A stretch of 5,860 nucleotides of DNA from contig JAFUNW010000092.1 of assembly GCA_017472905.1 (NCBI GenBank), forward strand, positions 1 through 5,860. Direction: 5' to 3'. The notes under the pieces are model-generated. The model was given only the letters and a program-made list of their open reading frames with translations, was not told the DNA's origin and did no database searches. Shown here piece after piece: positions 1 to 5,286 of the stretch (positions are counted from its first letter, which is position 1; every line of letters begins with the position of its first letter). Made by a program: the position numbers and the translations under genes. This DNA comes from Bacteroidaceae bacterium (lineage in GTDB: Bacteria > Bacteroidota > Bacteroidia > Bacteroidales > Bacteroidaceae).

Positions 1-193
1 CTTTACTCCGGATGGCGGACAACACTTGAATGTGAACGTGTTTGACAAAGAACTGTTGGAAGATGCTATGGAACATCCGGAGAAGTATCCGCAATTGACC
101 ATTCGCGTGTCAGGCTATGCGGTTAATTTCACCAAACTGACTCGTGAACAGCAGTTGGATGTTATTTCCAGAACCATAAATCATGCTTTGTAA
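1..193 (+). CDS. pflB: Pyruvate formate-lyase, C-terminal end (partial, runs off left edge)
   Basis: Only the last 63 codons are present; the reading frame begins at base 2 and ends at TAA 191-193. Pyruvate formate-lyase is the cytoplasmic glycyl-radical enzyme that converts pyruvate and CoA to acetyl-CoA and formate during fermentation. The glycyl-radical motif is directly visible as IRVSGYAV, with the radical glycine codon at 113-115. The segment TREQQLDVISRT that follows closely resembles the extreme C-terminus of E. coli PflB. The catalytic cysteine pair lies upstream of the window and cannot be checked. The next gene on the same strand is the matching activase, which supports PflB over other glycyl-radical enzymes such as glycerol dehydratase. 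Identification is strong; the completeness of the gene is unknown. Confidence 0.96.
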   Translation, partial: FTPDGGQHLNVNVFDKELLEDAMEHPEKYPQLTIRVSGYAVNFTKLTREQQLDVISRTINHAL

Positions 194-215
194 ATAGAAT
201 TGAAGGAATTGGATT

Positions 216-258
216 GGGCCGCAAGTCGGGGAATCGTCCTGCTCGCGGCTCTTTGTTT
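216..258 (+). terminator. Terminator-like hairpin between pflB and pflA
   Basis: A 7-base outer stem (GGGCCGC 216-222 with GCGGCTC 245-251, one G-U pair) encloses a second short stem (CGGGG with TCCTG). It is followed directly by TTTGTTT at 252-258. This is the shape of an intrinsic terminator, though the T-tract is interrupted by a G. It lies 22 bases after the pflB stop and 30 bases before pflA. It may stop or attenuate transcription so that the lyase is made in excess over its activase; that role is an inference. Confidence 0.55.
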
Positions 259-288
259 AGAATAAAACTGTTATAGATTCTGTTTAAG

Positions 289-1011
289 ATGAAAGGGCGT
301 ATTCATTCGTTGGAGAGTTTCGGTACGGTAGATGGACCGGGTATTCGTTTTGTTACTTTTATGCAAGGTTGTCCTTTGCGGTGTCTATATTGTCATAATC
401 CCGATACATGGGATGTGCATGCCGATTGTAAATATGAGATGACTCCCGAAGAGTTGTTGGCAGAAGTAAACCGTTATCGGAGTTTCATTGTAACCGGAGG
501 AGTAACCGTAACGGGAGGAGAGCCTCTGCTCCAAGCCGATTTTGTTCGAGATTTCTTTAAACTGTGTGTCGCGGATGGAATTCATACGGCACTAGATACT
601 TCCGGAATTCTTTTAACCGAACAGGCTTTGGAGGTATTGGAATATACGCAATTGGCATTATTGGATATAAAAACAATGAATCCGAAACTACACGTAAGAT
701 TGACCGGGTCGAAAGGAGAACATCCCTTGCGTTTCCTAGAGGAATTGGAGACACGAGGTCTTCCTACTTGGATTCGTCATGTTGTAGTGCCGGGGATGAC
801 AGATAACGAATCTGATTTGGATAGGTTGGGACAATATGTCGCTCGTTTCAAGGTGGTGGAGAAAATAGAAGTGTTGCCTTATCATACAATGGGAGAGTTT
901 AAATATCTTCAACTCGGAATTCCTTATCCATTGAAAGGTATAGGGGCCTTGTCTGCAGAACGTTTGCAAGTGGCACGCGACATTTTGTCCCAATACAAAC
1001 CGATCGGGTAA
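289..1011 (+). CDS. pflA: Pyruvate formate-lyase activating enzyme (radical SAM)
   Basis: PflA uses S-adenosylmethionine and a [4Fe-4S] cluster to abstract hydrogen from the glycine of PflB, switching the lyase on under anaerobic conditions. The 240-residue product is close to the 246 residues of the E. coli enzyme. The cluster motif C28-P-L-R-C32-L-Y-C35 is intact and followed by HNPDTW, nearly as in E. coli. The SAM-contacting GGEP motif is at 76-79. D103-T104 and D126 (in LLDIK) correspond to the cation-site residues of the family. RHVVVPGMTDN further on is also typical. The ATG start gives MKGRIHSLESFGTVDGPG, the expected N-terminus, so no longer start is needed. It follows pflB at 95 bases with a terminator-like hairpin between, and I found no good promoter of its own. 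Nothing is missing or broken. Confidence 0.96.
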   Translation: MKGRIHSLESFGTVDGPGIRFVTFMQGCPLRCLYCHNPDTWDVHADCKYEMTPEELLAEVNRYRSFIVTGGVTVTGGEPLLQADFVRDFFKLCVADGIHTALDTSGILLTEQALEVLEYTQLALLDIKTMNPKLHVRLTGSKGEHPLRFLEELETRGLPTWIRHVVVPGMTDNESDLDRLGQYVARFKVVEKIEVLPYHTMGEFKYLQLGIPYPLKGIGALSAERLQVARDILSQYKPIG

Positions 1012-1061
1012 AATGGGAATTGTACTTTTGAATGTAAACAAGATAACATTCTTTCCCATTT
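1011..1061 (+). terminator. Inverted repeats after pflA, possible weak terminator
   Basis: AAATGGGAA (1011-1019, beginning in the stop codon) is complementary to TTCCCATTT (1053-1061), nine pairs. Within it GAATGT (1030-1035) pairs with ACATTC (1046-1051). The following bases, CTGTATTC, are not a clean T-tract, so this may be an mRNA 3'-end stabilising hairpin or a weak terminator rather than a classical one. Confidence 0.38.
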
Positions 1062-1087
1062 CTGTATTCACTCTCGTTTCTTTATTG

Positions 1088-1095
1088 TATCTTTG
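1088..1095 (+). promoter_or_regulatory. Bacteroidetes-type -7 promoter element for the HIT gene
   Basis: TATCTTTG matches the Bacteroidetes primary-sigma -7 consensus TAnnTTTG exactly. No clean TTTG lies 19-21 bases upstream, so the -33 half is weak. Predicted initiation is near 1102, giving a short A-rich leader (AATAAAAATACAAAT) ahead of the ATG at 1128, as is usual in this phylum. Confidence 0.55.
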
Positions 1096-1127
1096 CTTCG
1101 CAAAATTTTACCAATAAAAATACAAAT

Positions 1128-1553
1128 ATGAAAAGTGACCCTAAAGAATGTCTTTATTGCACAAACAATGAGACGCTACACAATCTGATGATTGAAATTG
1201 CGGAGCTGAATGTATCCCGCGTGTTTTTGTTCAAAGAACAAACCTATTATGGTCGTTGTTTGGTTGCTTATAATAAGCATGTAAATGACTTGTTTGAGTT
1301 GACCGATGAAGAACGCAATGCTTTTATGGCTGATGTTACTCGTGTAACCCGTGCAATGGATAAAGTATTTCATCCTGAGAAAATTAACTATGGAGCTTAT
1401 AGCGACAAGTTGTCACATCTTCATTTTCATCTGGCTCCTAAATATGTAGATGGGCCGGACTATGGAGGTACTTTCCAAATGAACCCTGGTAAAGTGTATT
1501 TGAGCGAACAGGAATATCAAGAGATGATAGAGGCTATAAAGGCTGCTCTTTAA
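1128..1553 (+). CDS. HIT-family nucleotide-binding hydrolase or transferase
   Basis: The 141-residue protein has the histidine-triad signature H97-L-H99-F-H101-L-A, which forms the alpha-phosphate site in HIT proteins; the middle His-x-His region supplies the nucleophilic histidine. An N-terminal C8-L-Y-C11 pair, together with H51 in the sequence NKHVNDLFELTDEE and H97, matches the zinc-binding pattern known in many bacterial HIT proteins of the Hint/Fhit-like group. Such enzymes act on AMP-linked or dinucleoside substrates in the cytoplasm, but the substrate cannot be read from sequence. The ATG lies behind an A-rich leader with no Shine-Dalgarno site. The gene has its own promoter element and ends at a strong terminator, so it appears to be a single-gene unit, and adjacency to pflA need not mean shared function. 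Family assignment is firm; specific role is unknown. Confidence 0.92.
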   Translation: MKSDPKECLYCTNNETLHNLMIEIAELNVSRVFLFKEQTYYGRCLVAYNKHVNDLFELTDEERNAFMADVTRVTRAMDKVFHPEKINYGAYSDKLSHLHFHLAPKYVDGPDYGGTFQMNPGKVYLSEQEYQEMIEAIKAAL

Positions 1554-1558
1554 ATAAA

Positions 1559-1603
1559 GCAAAGTGCGGATTACTCAGTTGGGGTAATCCGCACTTGCTT
1601 TTT
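1559..1603. terminator. Strong, probably bidirectional intrinsic terminator
   Basis: AAGTGCGGATTAC (1562-1574) pairs perfectly with GTAATCCGCACTT (1584-1596), and GC 1559-1560 with GC 1597-1598 extends the stem around one bulged A. On the + strand TTTTT follows at 1599-1603, terminating the HIT gene transcript six bases past its stop codon. Read on the - strand the same stem is followed by TTTATTT, so it can also end the convergent transcript of the S4-domain gene. Confidence 0.9.
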
Positions 1604-1647
1604 CTCAATTAAGTTTTGACGTATATTCATTTTTTCAAGAAAAGGAA

Positions 1648-2088
1648 TTATCTTTCTTCTTCCTCTTCCTCCTCTTCTTCCCAGTCGAGATCCAAATCTT
1701 CCTCAAAACTGGGCATCGTGAATTCTTCTAAACTTCTACGATCTTTTTTGGTTGGTCGTCCGGTTCCTCTTGCACGATCGATAAACCCACTGATTCGGCT
1801 CATCTCTAATAATTCGTATTGTGCCGGTGGTGTGACATTTTCCATTACTTCCGGAACGAGTTTGGCTCCTACGCGGTTTTCGATGGCTTGCAAAACTTTA
1901 AAAGAATAGGTGATAGGGGACTTACGGACCTCTATGACATCTCCCGGTTTGATGATGCGGGAGGGTTTGATAGGGCTGCCGCCCATTGTGATACGTCCTT
2001 TCTTGCATGCGTCTGCAGCAAGGGTACGAGTCTTAAATACTCGTACAGCCCACAGCCATTTGTCTATACGTGCTTCTGTTTTAGCCAT
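1648..2088 (-). CDS. Hsp15-like S4-domain RNA-binding protein with poly-Glu tail
   Basis: The 146-residue protein resembles heat-shock protein Hsp15 (HslR). An S4 RNA-binding domain covers about residues 6-67, beginning RIDKWLWAVRVFKTRTLA, nearly the family's defining opening. A basic segment, GRPTKKDRR (110-118), matches the C-terminal PDKKERR-like motif of E. coli Hsp15. In E. coli, Hsp15 binds free 50S subunits that still carry peptidyl-tRNA and helps recycle them; a similar role here is inferred. The C-terminus is unusual: from about residue 127 it is highly acidic and ends in nine consecutive glutamates (137-145) and an arginine. It begins six bases after the pth stop codon, so the two are surely co-transcribed, and Pth also works on peptidyl-tRNA. 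It ends 44 bases from the convergent terminator. Confidence 0.88.
   Translation of the reverse strand: MAKTEARIDKWLWAVRVFKTRTLAADACKKGRITMGGSPIKPSRIIKPGDVIEVRKSPITYSFKVLQAIENRVGAKLVPEVMENVTPPAQYELLEMSRISGFIDRARGTGRPTKKDRRSLEEFTMPSFEEDLDLDWEEEEEEEEER
1651..1680 (-). repeat. Low-complexity CTT/CTC tract encoding poly-Glu
   Basis: On the + strand this is a pyrimidine run of mixed TTC and CTC triplets; on the coding strand nine GAA/GAG codons plus AGA directly before the stop. The codons are mixed rather than identical, which argues for selection on the acidic residues, although the tract could still vary in length by replication slippage. Confidence 0.8.
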
Positions 2089-2094
2089 ACTTGT

Positions 2095-2658
2095 TTATTT
2101 CTTGTTGTATTGGTTCATGGTGATTGCAACTCCTGCCAGGCAGAAACTTTTGATAATGTCAATGGCTATGGCAATCCGATCATCCATGATTTTCATATCA
2201 TCCTCCGTGAATTGTCCTAATACAAAATCAATTTGATGCCCACGTGGAAAATCGTTTCCTATACCAAAACGTAGTCGCGTGTATGCCTGTGTACCAAGCG
2301 TAGCGGCAATGTGTTTTAAACCATTGTGTCCGGCATCACTTCCTTTCGGTTTCAAACGCAAAGCGCCAAACGGTAATGCCAGATCATCAACGACTATCAG
2401 AAGATTCTCCAATGGAATCTTTTCTTGTTGCATCCAATATCGTACGGCATTACCGCTTAAATTCATATAAGTGGAAGGCTTTAACAGAATGAGTTGTCGT
2501 CCTTTTAAAGAGAGGGTCGCTACTGCACCGTATCGTTTATCTTCAAAAACAATATTGGACGCCTTAGCTAAGGCGTCCAATACGTTGAATCCTATGTTGT
2601 GACGGGTATTTCGGTATTCTTCACCAATATTACCCAATCCTACAATCAAGTATTTCAT
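2095..2658 (-). CDS. pth: Peptidyl-tRNA hydrolase
   Basis: Pth cleaves the ester bond between peptide and tRNA in prematurely released peptidyl-tRNAs, recycling tRNA in the cytoplasm; it is normally essential. The 187-residue length fits the bacterial Pth family. The opening KYLIVGLGNIGEEYRNTRHN contains the catalytic H20. Substrate-binding N66 (in PSTYMNLSG), D92 (in VVDDLALPFG) and N112 (in GSDAGHNGL) are all present and match the E. coli residues N10/N68/D93/N114 region. Start: ATG at 2656-2658 is directly before the conserved first strand, so it is the natural choice. It lies 41 bases after rplY and 6 bases before the S4-domain gene. The rplY-pth order is common in bacteria and supports both calls. 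Confidence 0.97.
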   Translation of the reverse strand: MKYLIVGLGNIGEEYRNTRHNIGFNVLDALAKASNIVFEDKRYGAVATLSLKGRQLILLKPSTYMNLSGNAVRYWMQQEKIPLENLLIVVDDLALPFGALRLKPKGSDAGHNGLKHIAATLGTQAYTRLRFGIGNDFPRGHQIDFVLGQFTEDDMKIMDDRIAIAIDIIKSFCLAGVAITMNQYNKK

Positions 2659-2673
2659 TTTCTTTTAGTCTCT

Positions 2674-2697
2674 TTTCTAAGCTTTATGGTTTAGAAA
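2674..2697 (-). other. Intercistronic hairpin between rplY and pth
   Basis: TTTCTAA (2674-2680) and TTAGAAA (2691-2697) form a seven-pair stem with a ten-base loop in the rplY-pth mRNA. No T-tract follows in the direction of transcription, so it does not look like a terminator. It may affect mRNA processing or the relative yield of L25 and Pth; that is only an inference from position. Confidence 0.4.
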
Positions 2698-2699
2698 GA

Positions 2700-3287
2700 T
2701 CAGCCTTTCATTGCACCACGAGCTGCACGAGTCAATTGAACGGCGCAAACAACCACTTCTTTTGAGTTAACGAGTTCAAGACCTTCGTAGTTCAGAGCAC
2801 CCACCTTGATTGTTTTACCCAAGCCAAGGTTGGTAACATCAATAGTCAACTTTTCAGGAATTGCAGTGTAGACAGCTTTTACTTTCAACTTGCGTGTTTG
2901 AAGTTGAAGTTTACCACCTGCACGTACACCTTCTGCCAAACCTTCCAAAGCAACCGGAACTTCCATAACGATGGGTTTGTCCTCAGTAATTTGATAGAAA
3001 TCAACATGTAAGATACGGTCTGTAACAGGGTGGAATTGAATGTCTTTCAAAATAGCTTTGCAAGCTTTTCCGTCAATGATGAGGTCTACAGAGTAGATGT
3101 GTGGAGTGTACACAAGGTTGCGAAGTTCATCGTTGGTTACAGTAAAGTGAGTAGCTACCGGCAAATTGTTTTCGTCTCTTTCTACGCCATACAATACAGC
3201 AGGTACACTGTCAGTCTTGCGAATTTCGCGAGTTGATTTCTTACCAACTACAGGTCTCGCAGTACCTTTGATTTCAATGTTTCTCAT
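2700..3287 (-). CDS. rplY: 50S ribosomal protein L25 (long Ctc/TL5 form)
   Basis: L25 binds 5S rRNA in the central protuberance of the 50S subunit. The protein has 195 residues, much longer than the 94-residue E. coli L25, and matches the two-domain Ctc/TL5 form. Residues 1-100 are the 5S-binding domain, with PAVLYG at 29-34 and the family segment ILKDIQFHPVTDRILHVDF at 79-97. Residues about 101-185 are the extra beta-rich domain (IVMEVPVALEGLAEGVRAGG). The C-terminus ends in the basic stretch RAARGAMKG. The gene follows a near-consensus promoter at 3387-3418 and a leader of about 90 bases with alternative hairpins, consistent with regulation in the leader. Downstream genes pth and the S4-domain protein probably share the transcript. 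The stop codon is TGA. Confidence 0.96.
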   Translation of the reverse strand: MRNIEIKGTARPVVGKKSTREIRKTDSVPAVLYGVERDENNLPVATHFTVTNDELRNLVYTPHIYSVDLIIDGKACKAILKDIQFHPVTDRILHVDFYQITEDKPIVMEVPVALEGLAEGVRAGGKLQLQTRKLKVKAVYTAIPEKLTIDVTNLGLGKTIKVGALNYEGLELVNSKEVVVCAVQLTRAARGAMKG

Positions 3288-3314
3288 TGTTCTTTTAATA
3301 AATGTGTTACTCTA

Positions 3315-3365
3315 AATTAAGTTTTTATTTTTTGCTTAATTCGCCATTACACGATGTAATATCGT
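3315..3365 (-). promoter_or_regulatory. Structured leader of rplY mRNA, candidate regulatory element
   Basis: In the mRNA sense, the leader first offers two overlapping, mutually exclusive hairpins. One is ACGAT with ATCGT (+ strand 3351-3355 with 3361-3365); the other is ATTACA with TGTAAT around a three-base loop (3346-3351 with 3355-3360). Further on, AATTAAG and CTTAATT (3315-3321 with 3335-3341) form a seven-pair stem with an A-rich 13-base loop. The last stem ends about 27 bases before the ATG. Ribosomal protein leaders often bind their own product; here that is inference, and the stems are AT-rich. Confidence 0.4.
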
Positions 3366-3386
3366 TGCCGATGTCAAAAGCGGCTG

Positions 3387-3418
3387 CAAAGGTACACCTA
3401 TTTTTCAGAATAGACAAA
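3387..3418 (-). promoter_or_regulatory. Consensus Bacteroidetes promoter for the rplY-pth-S4 operon
   Basis: On the - strand a TTTG -33 element (3415-3418) is separated by exactly 20 bases from TACCTTTG (3387-3394), a perfect match to TAnnTTTG. Transcription should start near 3380, about 90 bases before the rplY ATG. The promoter lies just past the stop codon of the upstream PUR-domain gene, for which no terminator is visible, so read-through from that gene may add to rplY expression. Confidence 0.85.
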
Positions 3419-3427
3419 TGCTAAACT

Positions 3428-3787
3428 CTAAAAATCAATGTCTATCTTGATATTTTCTTCACTTTTTTCTTCTGCGGCGTCTTCTCTTGTCTGGAATGGG
3501 CCTTGTTCATCGGTGATAAATTGAATAGCTTCGGCTAATCCATTAACGAATTTCTCAAAATCTTCTTTATAAAGAAATATTTTGTGTTTCTCGAAATTTA
3601 CTTGAGAATCATCTCCTTCGCCGGTTACGATTTTTTTGCTTTCGGTAATTGCTAGGAACATTTCGTCTTTGCGGTTCTTCTTTACGTCTAAATAATAGAT
3701 TCTTTTGCCTGCTTTAATTGATTTGGAGAAAACAATCTCTCGTTCCATACTATCGGTTACGTTATTTTTCTTTTTATAATCTTCCAT
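3428..3787 (-). CDS. PUR-domain nucleic-acid-binding protein (DUF3276)
   Basis: This 119-residue protein resembles the small bacterial PUR-alpha-like family (DUF3276), found mainly in Bacteroidetes and spirochaetes. The PUR core runs from about residue 16 to 92: strands in REIVFSKSIKAGKRIYYLDV and KDEMFLAITESKKI, a further strand KHKIFLYK (68-74), then the helix EDFEKFVNGLAEAIQFI. This beta-sheet-plus-helix order is the PUR repeat; a single repeat implies it works as a dimer. A charged N-terminal extension (1-13) and an acidic tail from about 102 flank it. The Borrelia homologue binds DNA and RNA, so nucleic-acid binding is likely, but the target is unknown. The ATG at 3785-3787 is chosen; an internal Met14 just before the core is an alternative start. 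It is divergent from nusB and lies upstream of rplY on the same strand. Confidence 0.85.
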   Translation of the reverse strand: MEDYKKKNNVTDSMEREIVFSKSIKAGKRIYYLDVKKNRKDEMFLAITESKKIVTGEGDDSQVNFEKHKIFLYKEDFEKFVNGLAEAIQFITDEQGPFQTREDAAEEKSEENIKIDIDF

Positions 3788-3818
3788 AATAATTGCTGTA
3801 TAGTTTTCAAATCGGCTT

Positions 3819-3849
3819 CAAAATTGCCTATTTTTTTTAAAATCACAAA
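3819..3849 (-). promoter_or_regulatory. Probable promoter of the PUR-domain gene
   Basis: On the - strand TTTG (3846-3849) is followed after 19 bases by CAATTTTG (3819-3826), one mismatch from TAnnTTTG. The expected start near 3812 leaves a leader of about 25 bases before the ATG. Position and spacing are right for the gene, but the -7 box lacks its first consensus T. Confidence 0.5.
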
Positions 3850-3874
3850 GAAAAACTCTAAAAAACTTTGTATG

Positions 3875-3911
3875 AACGGTATATTTCAACGGTCGCTCAT
3901 CGAAAAAACGG
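3875..3911. repeat. Three AACGG direct repeats upstream of the nusB promoter
   Basis: AACGGT occurs at 3875-3880 and 3888-3893, and AACGG again at 3907-3911, all in the same orientation and ending nine bases before the nusB -33 element. Starts are 13 and 19 bases apart. This could be a regulator-binding array for the divergent promoters, or chance; the units are short. Confidence 0.25.
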
Positions 3912-3919
3912 CTAACTTG

Positions 3920-3950
3920 TTTGTTAAATCAAGAATAATCTCTATTTTTG
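3920..3950 (+). promoter_or_regulatory. Consensus Bacteroidetes promoter for the nusB operon
   Basis: TTTG (3920-3923) is followed after 19 bases by TATTTTTG (3943-3950), a full match to TAnnTTTG. Initiation is expected near 3957, giving a leader of about 35 bases. The leader contains AAGGA at 3979-3983, eight bases before the ATG, a possible weak Shine-Dalgarno site in a phylum that usually lacks them. No other good promoter is seen before yajC or the YbbR gene. Confidence 0.82.
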
Positions 3951-3991
3951 CACTTCATTTTAACAATTATGTTGTTTTAAGGATATAATTT

Positions 3992-4918
3992 ATGATAAAC
4001 AGAGTTCTTATTCGTTTAAAGATTGTGCAGATAGTTTATGCTTACTATCAGAATGGAGGAAAGAATTTAGATACAGCGGAAAAAGAGTTGTTTTTTAGTT
4101 TGTCTAAAGCTTATGACCTCTATAATTATTTACTTTTATTGATAGTTGCAACAACGCGCTATGCTTCTAAACGGATAGAAATGGGAAAAGCAAAGTTCCG
4201 CCCGACCCGTGAGGAGTTGCTTCCTAATATGAAATTTGTGGAAAATCGTTTTGCCGCTCAATTGGAAATCAATCAACAGCTTGCAGATTTTGTTGAAAGT
4301 CAAAAGAAAAATTGGGATAACGATGATGATTTCGTAAAAGCATTCTATAACCAAGTAATCGAAAGCGATATCTATAAAGAGTATATGGAAAGTGAAGAGC
4401 AATCCTATGCTGAAGATCGCGAAGTCTGGCGTAAATTGTATAAAAATTTAGTATTCAATAATGAACAATTGGATGCATTGTTAGAAGAGCAAAGTCTGTA
4501 TTGGAATGATGATAAAGAGATTGTTGATACGTTTGTGTTGAAGACAATTAAGCGTTTCGATGAAAAGAATGGTGCTAAACAAGAGTTATTGCCGGAGTTT
4601 AAGGATGAAGAAGATAAAGATTTTGCACGGCGTCTCTTCAGACGGACAATTTTGAATTCCGATTATTATCGTCACTTGTTAAGTGGTAGCACCCGTAATT
4701 GGGATTTGAAGCGGATCAGTTTCATGGATTTGGTAATTATGCAGATTGCATTGGCTGAAATAACCTCTTTCCCCAATATTCCTATTAGTGTAACAATTAA
4801 TGAGTTTGTAGAGATAGCCAAACTTTACAGTACTCCAAAGAGTCCCGGTTTTATCAATGGAATGTTGGACACAATTGTTAATCAATTGAAAAAAGACGGT
4901 AAGTTAATGAAAAATTGA
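3992..4918 (+). CDS. nusB: Transcription antitermination factor NusB, enlarged form
   Basis: NusB pairs with NusE (ribosomal protein S10) on boxA RNA to allow antitermination and correct folding of rRNA transcripts. The C-terminal part is clear. From about residue 236, NWDLKRISFMDLVIMQIALAEI leads into PISVTINEFVEIAKLY (264-279) and GFINGMLDTIV (286-296), matching the INEAIELAK and FVNGVLD motifs of E. coli NusB. The N-terminus, with R4, R8 and QIVYAYYQ, fits NusB helix 1. At 308 residues it is more than twice the E. coli length (139). The extra 150 or so residues lie between helix 1 and the conserved C-terminal helices, are highly charged and contain recurring W/D-rich helix patterns. This long form appears usual for Bacteroidetes. 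It heads a likely operon with yajC 57 bases downstream and is driven by a consensus promoter. Confidence 0.92.
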   Translation: MINRVLIRLKIVQIVYAYYQNGGKNLDTAEKELFFSLSKAYDLYNYLLLLIVATTRYASKRIEMGKAKFRPTREELLPNMKFVENRFAAQLEINQQLADFVESQKKNWDNDDDFVKAFYNQVIESDIYKEYMESEEQSYAEDREVWRKLYKNLVFNNEQLDALLEEQSLYWNDDKEIVDTFVLKTIKRFDEKNGAKQELLPEFKDEEDKDFARRLFRRTILNSDYYRHLLSGSTRNWDLKRISFMDLVIMQIALAEITSFPNIPISVTINEFVEIAKLYSTPKSPGFINGMLDTIVNQLKKDGKLMKN

Positions 4919-4975
4919 TCTGGAGAAGTTGTTGTGTGAAAAAGGATAATATATAACCATAAAAATAGAAAGATT

Positions 4976-5275
4976 ATGAACATTTTGACTGTTATGTTGC
5001 AAGCTCAAGGAGATTATTCAATGCTTATTATGATGGTGGCGATATTTGTGATTATGTATTTTTTCATGATTCGTCCACAACAAAAAAAGCAAAAAGAAAT
5101 TATGAACTTCCGTAAGAATTTGGAAGTAGGCCAGTCGGTGGTTACTGCCGGAGGCATTTATGGAAAGGTAAAAGAGTTGGAAGATAATGTTGTAGTGTTG
5201 GAAATTGCTTCTAATGTGAAAATCAGAATAGACCGAAATTCCATTTATGCGGAGGCTCAACCTGTTTCGAAATAA
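4976..5275 (+). CDS. yajC: Sec translocon accessory protein YajC
   Basis: YajC is a small inner-membrane protein that associates with SecDF in the Sec export machinery. The 99-residue product has the standard layout. A short N-terminal periplasmic-side stretch is followed by one transmembrane helix at about 14-32 (SMLIMMVAIFVIMYFF). Next comes the hallmark junction IRPQQKKQKE (32-41), then a small cytoplasmic domain with VTAGGIYGKV (56-65) and VKIRIDRNSIY (81-91). Length fits the family (E. coli 110). It lies 57 bases after nusB with no promoter or terminator visible between, and 11 bases before the YbbR-domain gene, so all three are probably one operon. In many other bacteria yajC sits with tgt and secDF; those are not seen here. 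Confidence 0.96.
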   Translation: MNILTVMLQAQGDYSMLIMMVAIFVIMYFFMIRPQQKKQKEIMNFRKNLEVGQSVVTAGGIYGKVKELEDNVVVLEIASNVKIRIDRNSIYAEAQPVSK

Positions 5276-5286
5276 TAAATTAGCAG

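Noticed and set aside
248..255. GCTCTTTG as a pflA promoter -7 element
   Set aside because: Lacks the TA of TAnnTTTG and lies in the terminator-like hairpin.
736..1071. Open - strand frame of 111 codons across pflA
   Set aside because: It overlaps the strongly conserved pflA coding sequence in antisense, and the product resembles no family I know.
1616..1909. Open + strand frame rich in serine over the S4-domain gene
   Set aside because: It is the antisense reading of the poly-Glu tract and the conserved S4 gene; no promoter or family resemblance supports it.
3398..3413. Inverted repeat CTATT/AATAG inside the rplY promoter spacer, as a possible operator
   Set aside because: Only five AT-rich pairs, easily expected by chance in this composition.
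3863..3870. AAACTTTG as a second + strand -7 element upstream of nusB
   Set aside because: One mismatch to the consensus and no TTTG at the right distance upstream; the element at 3920-3950 is far better.
4919..4975. Separate promoter or terminator between nusB and yajC
   Set aside because: No TAnnTTTG element and no stem with a T-tract; the gap appears to be a plain AT-rich intercistronic spacer.
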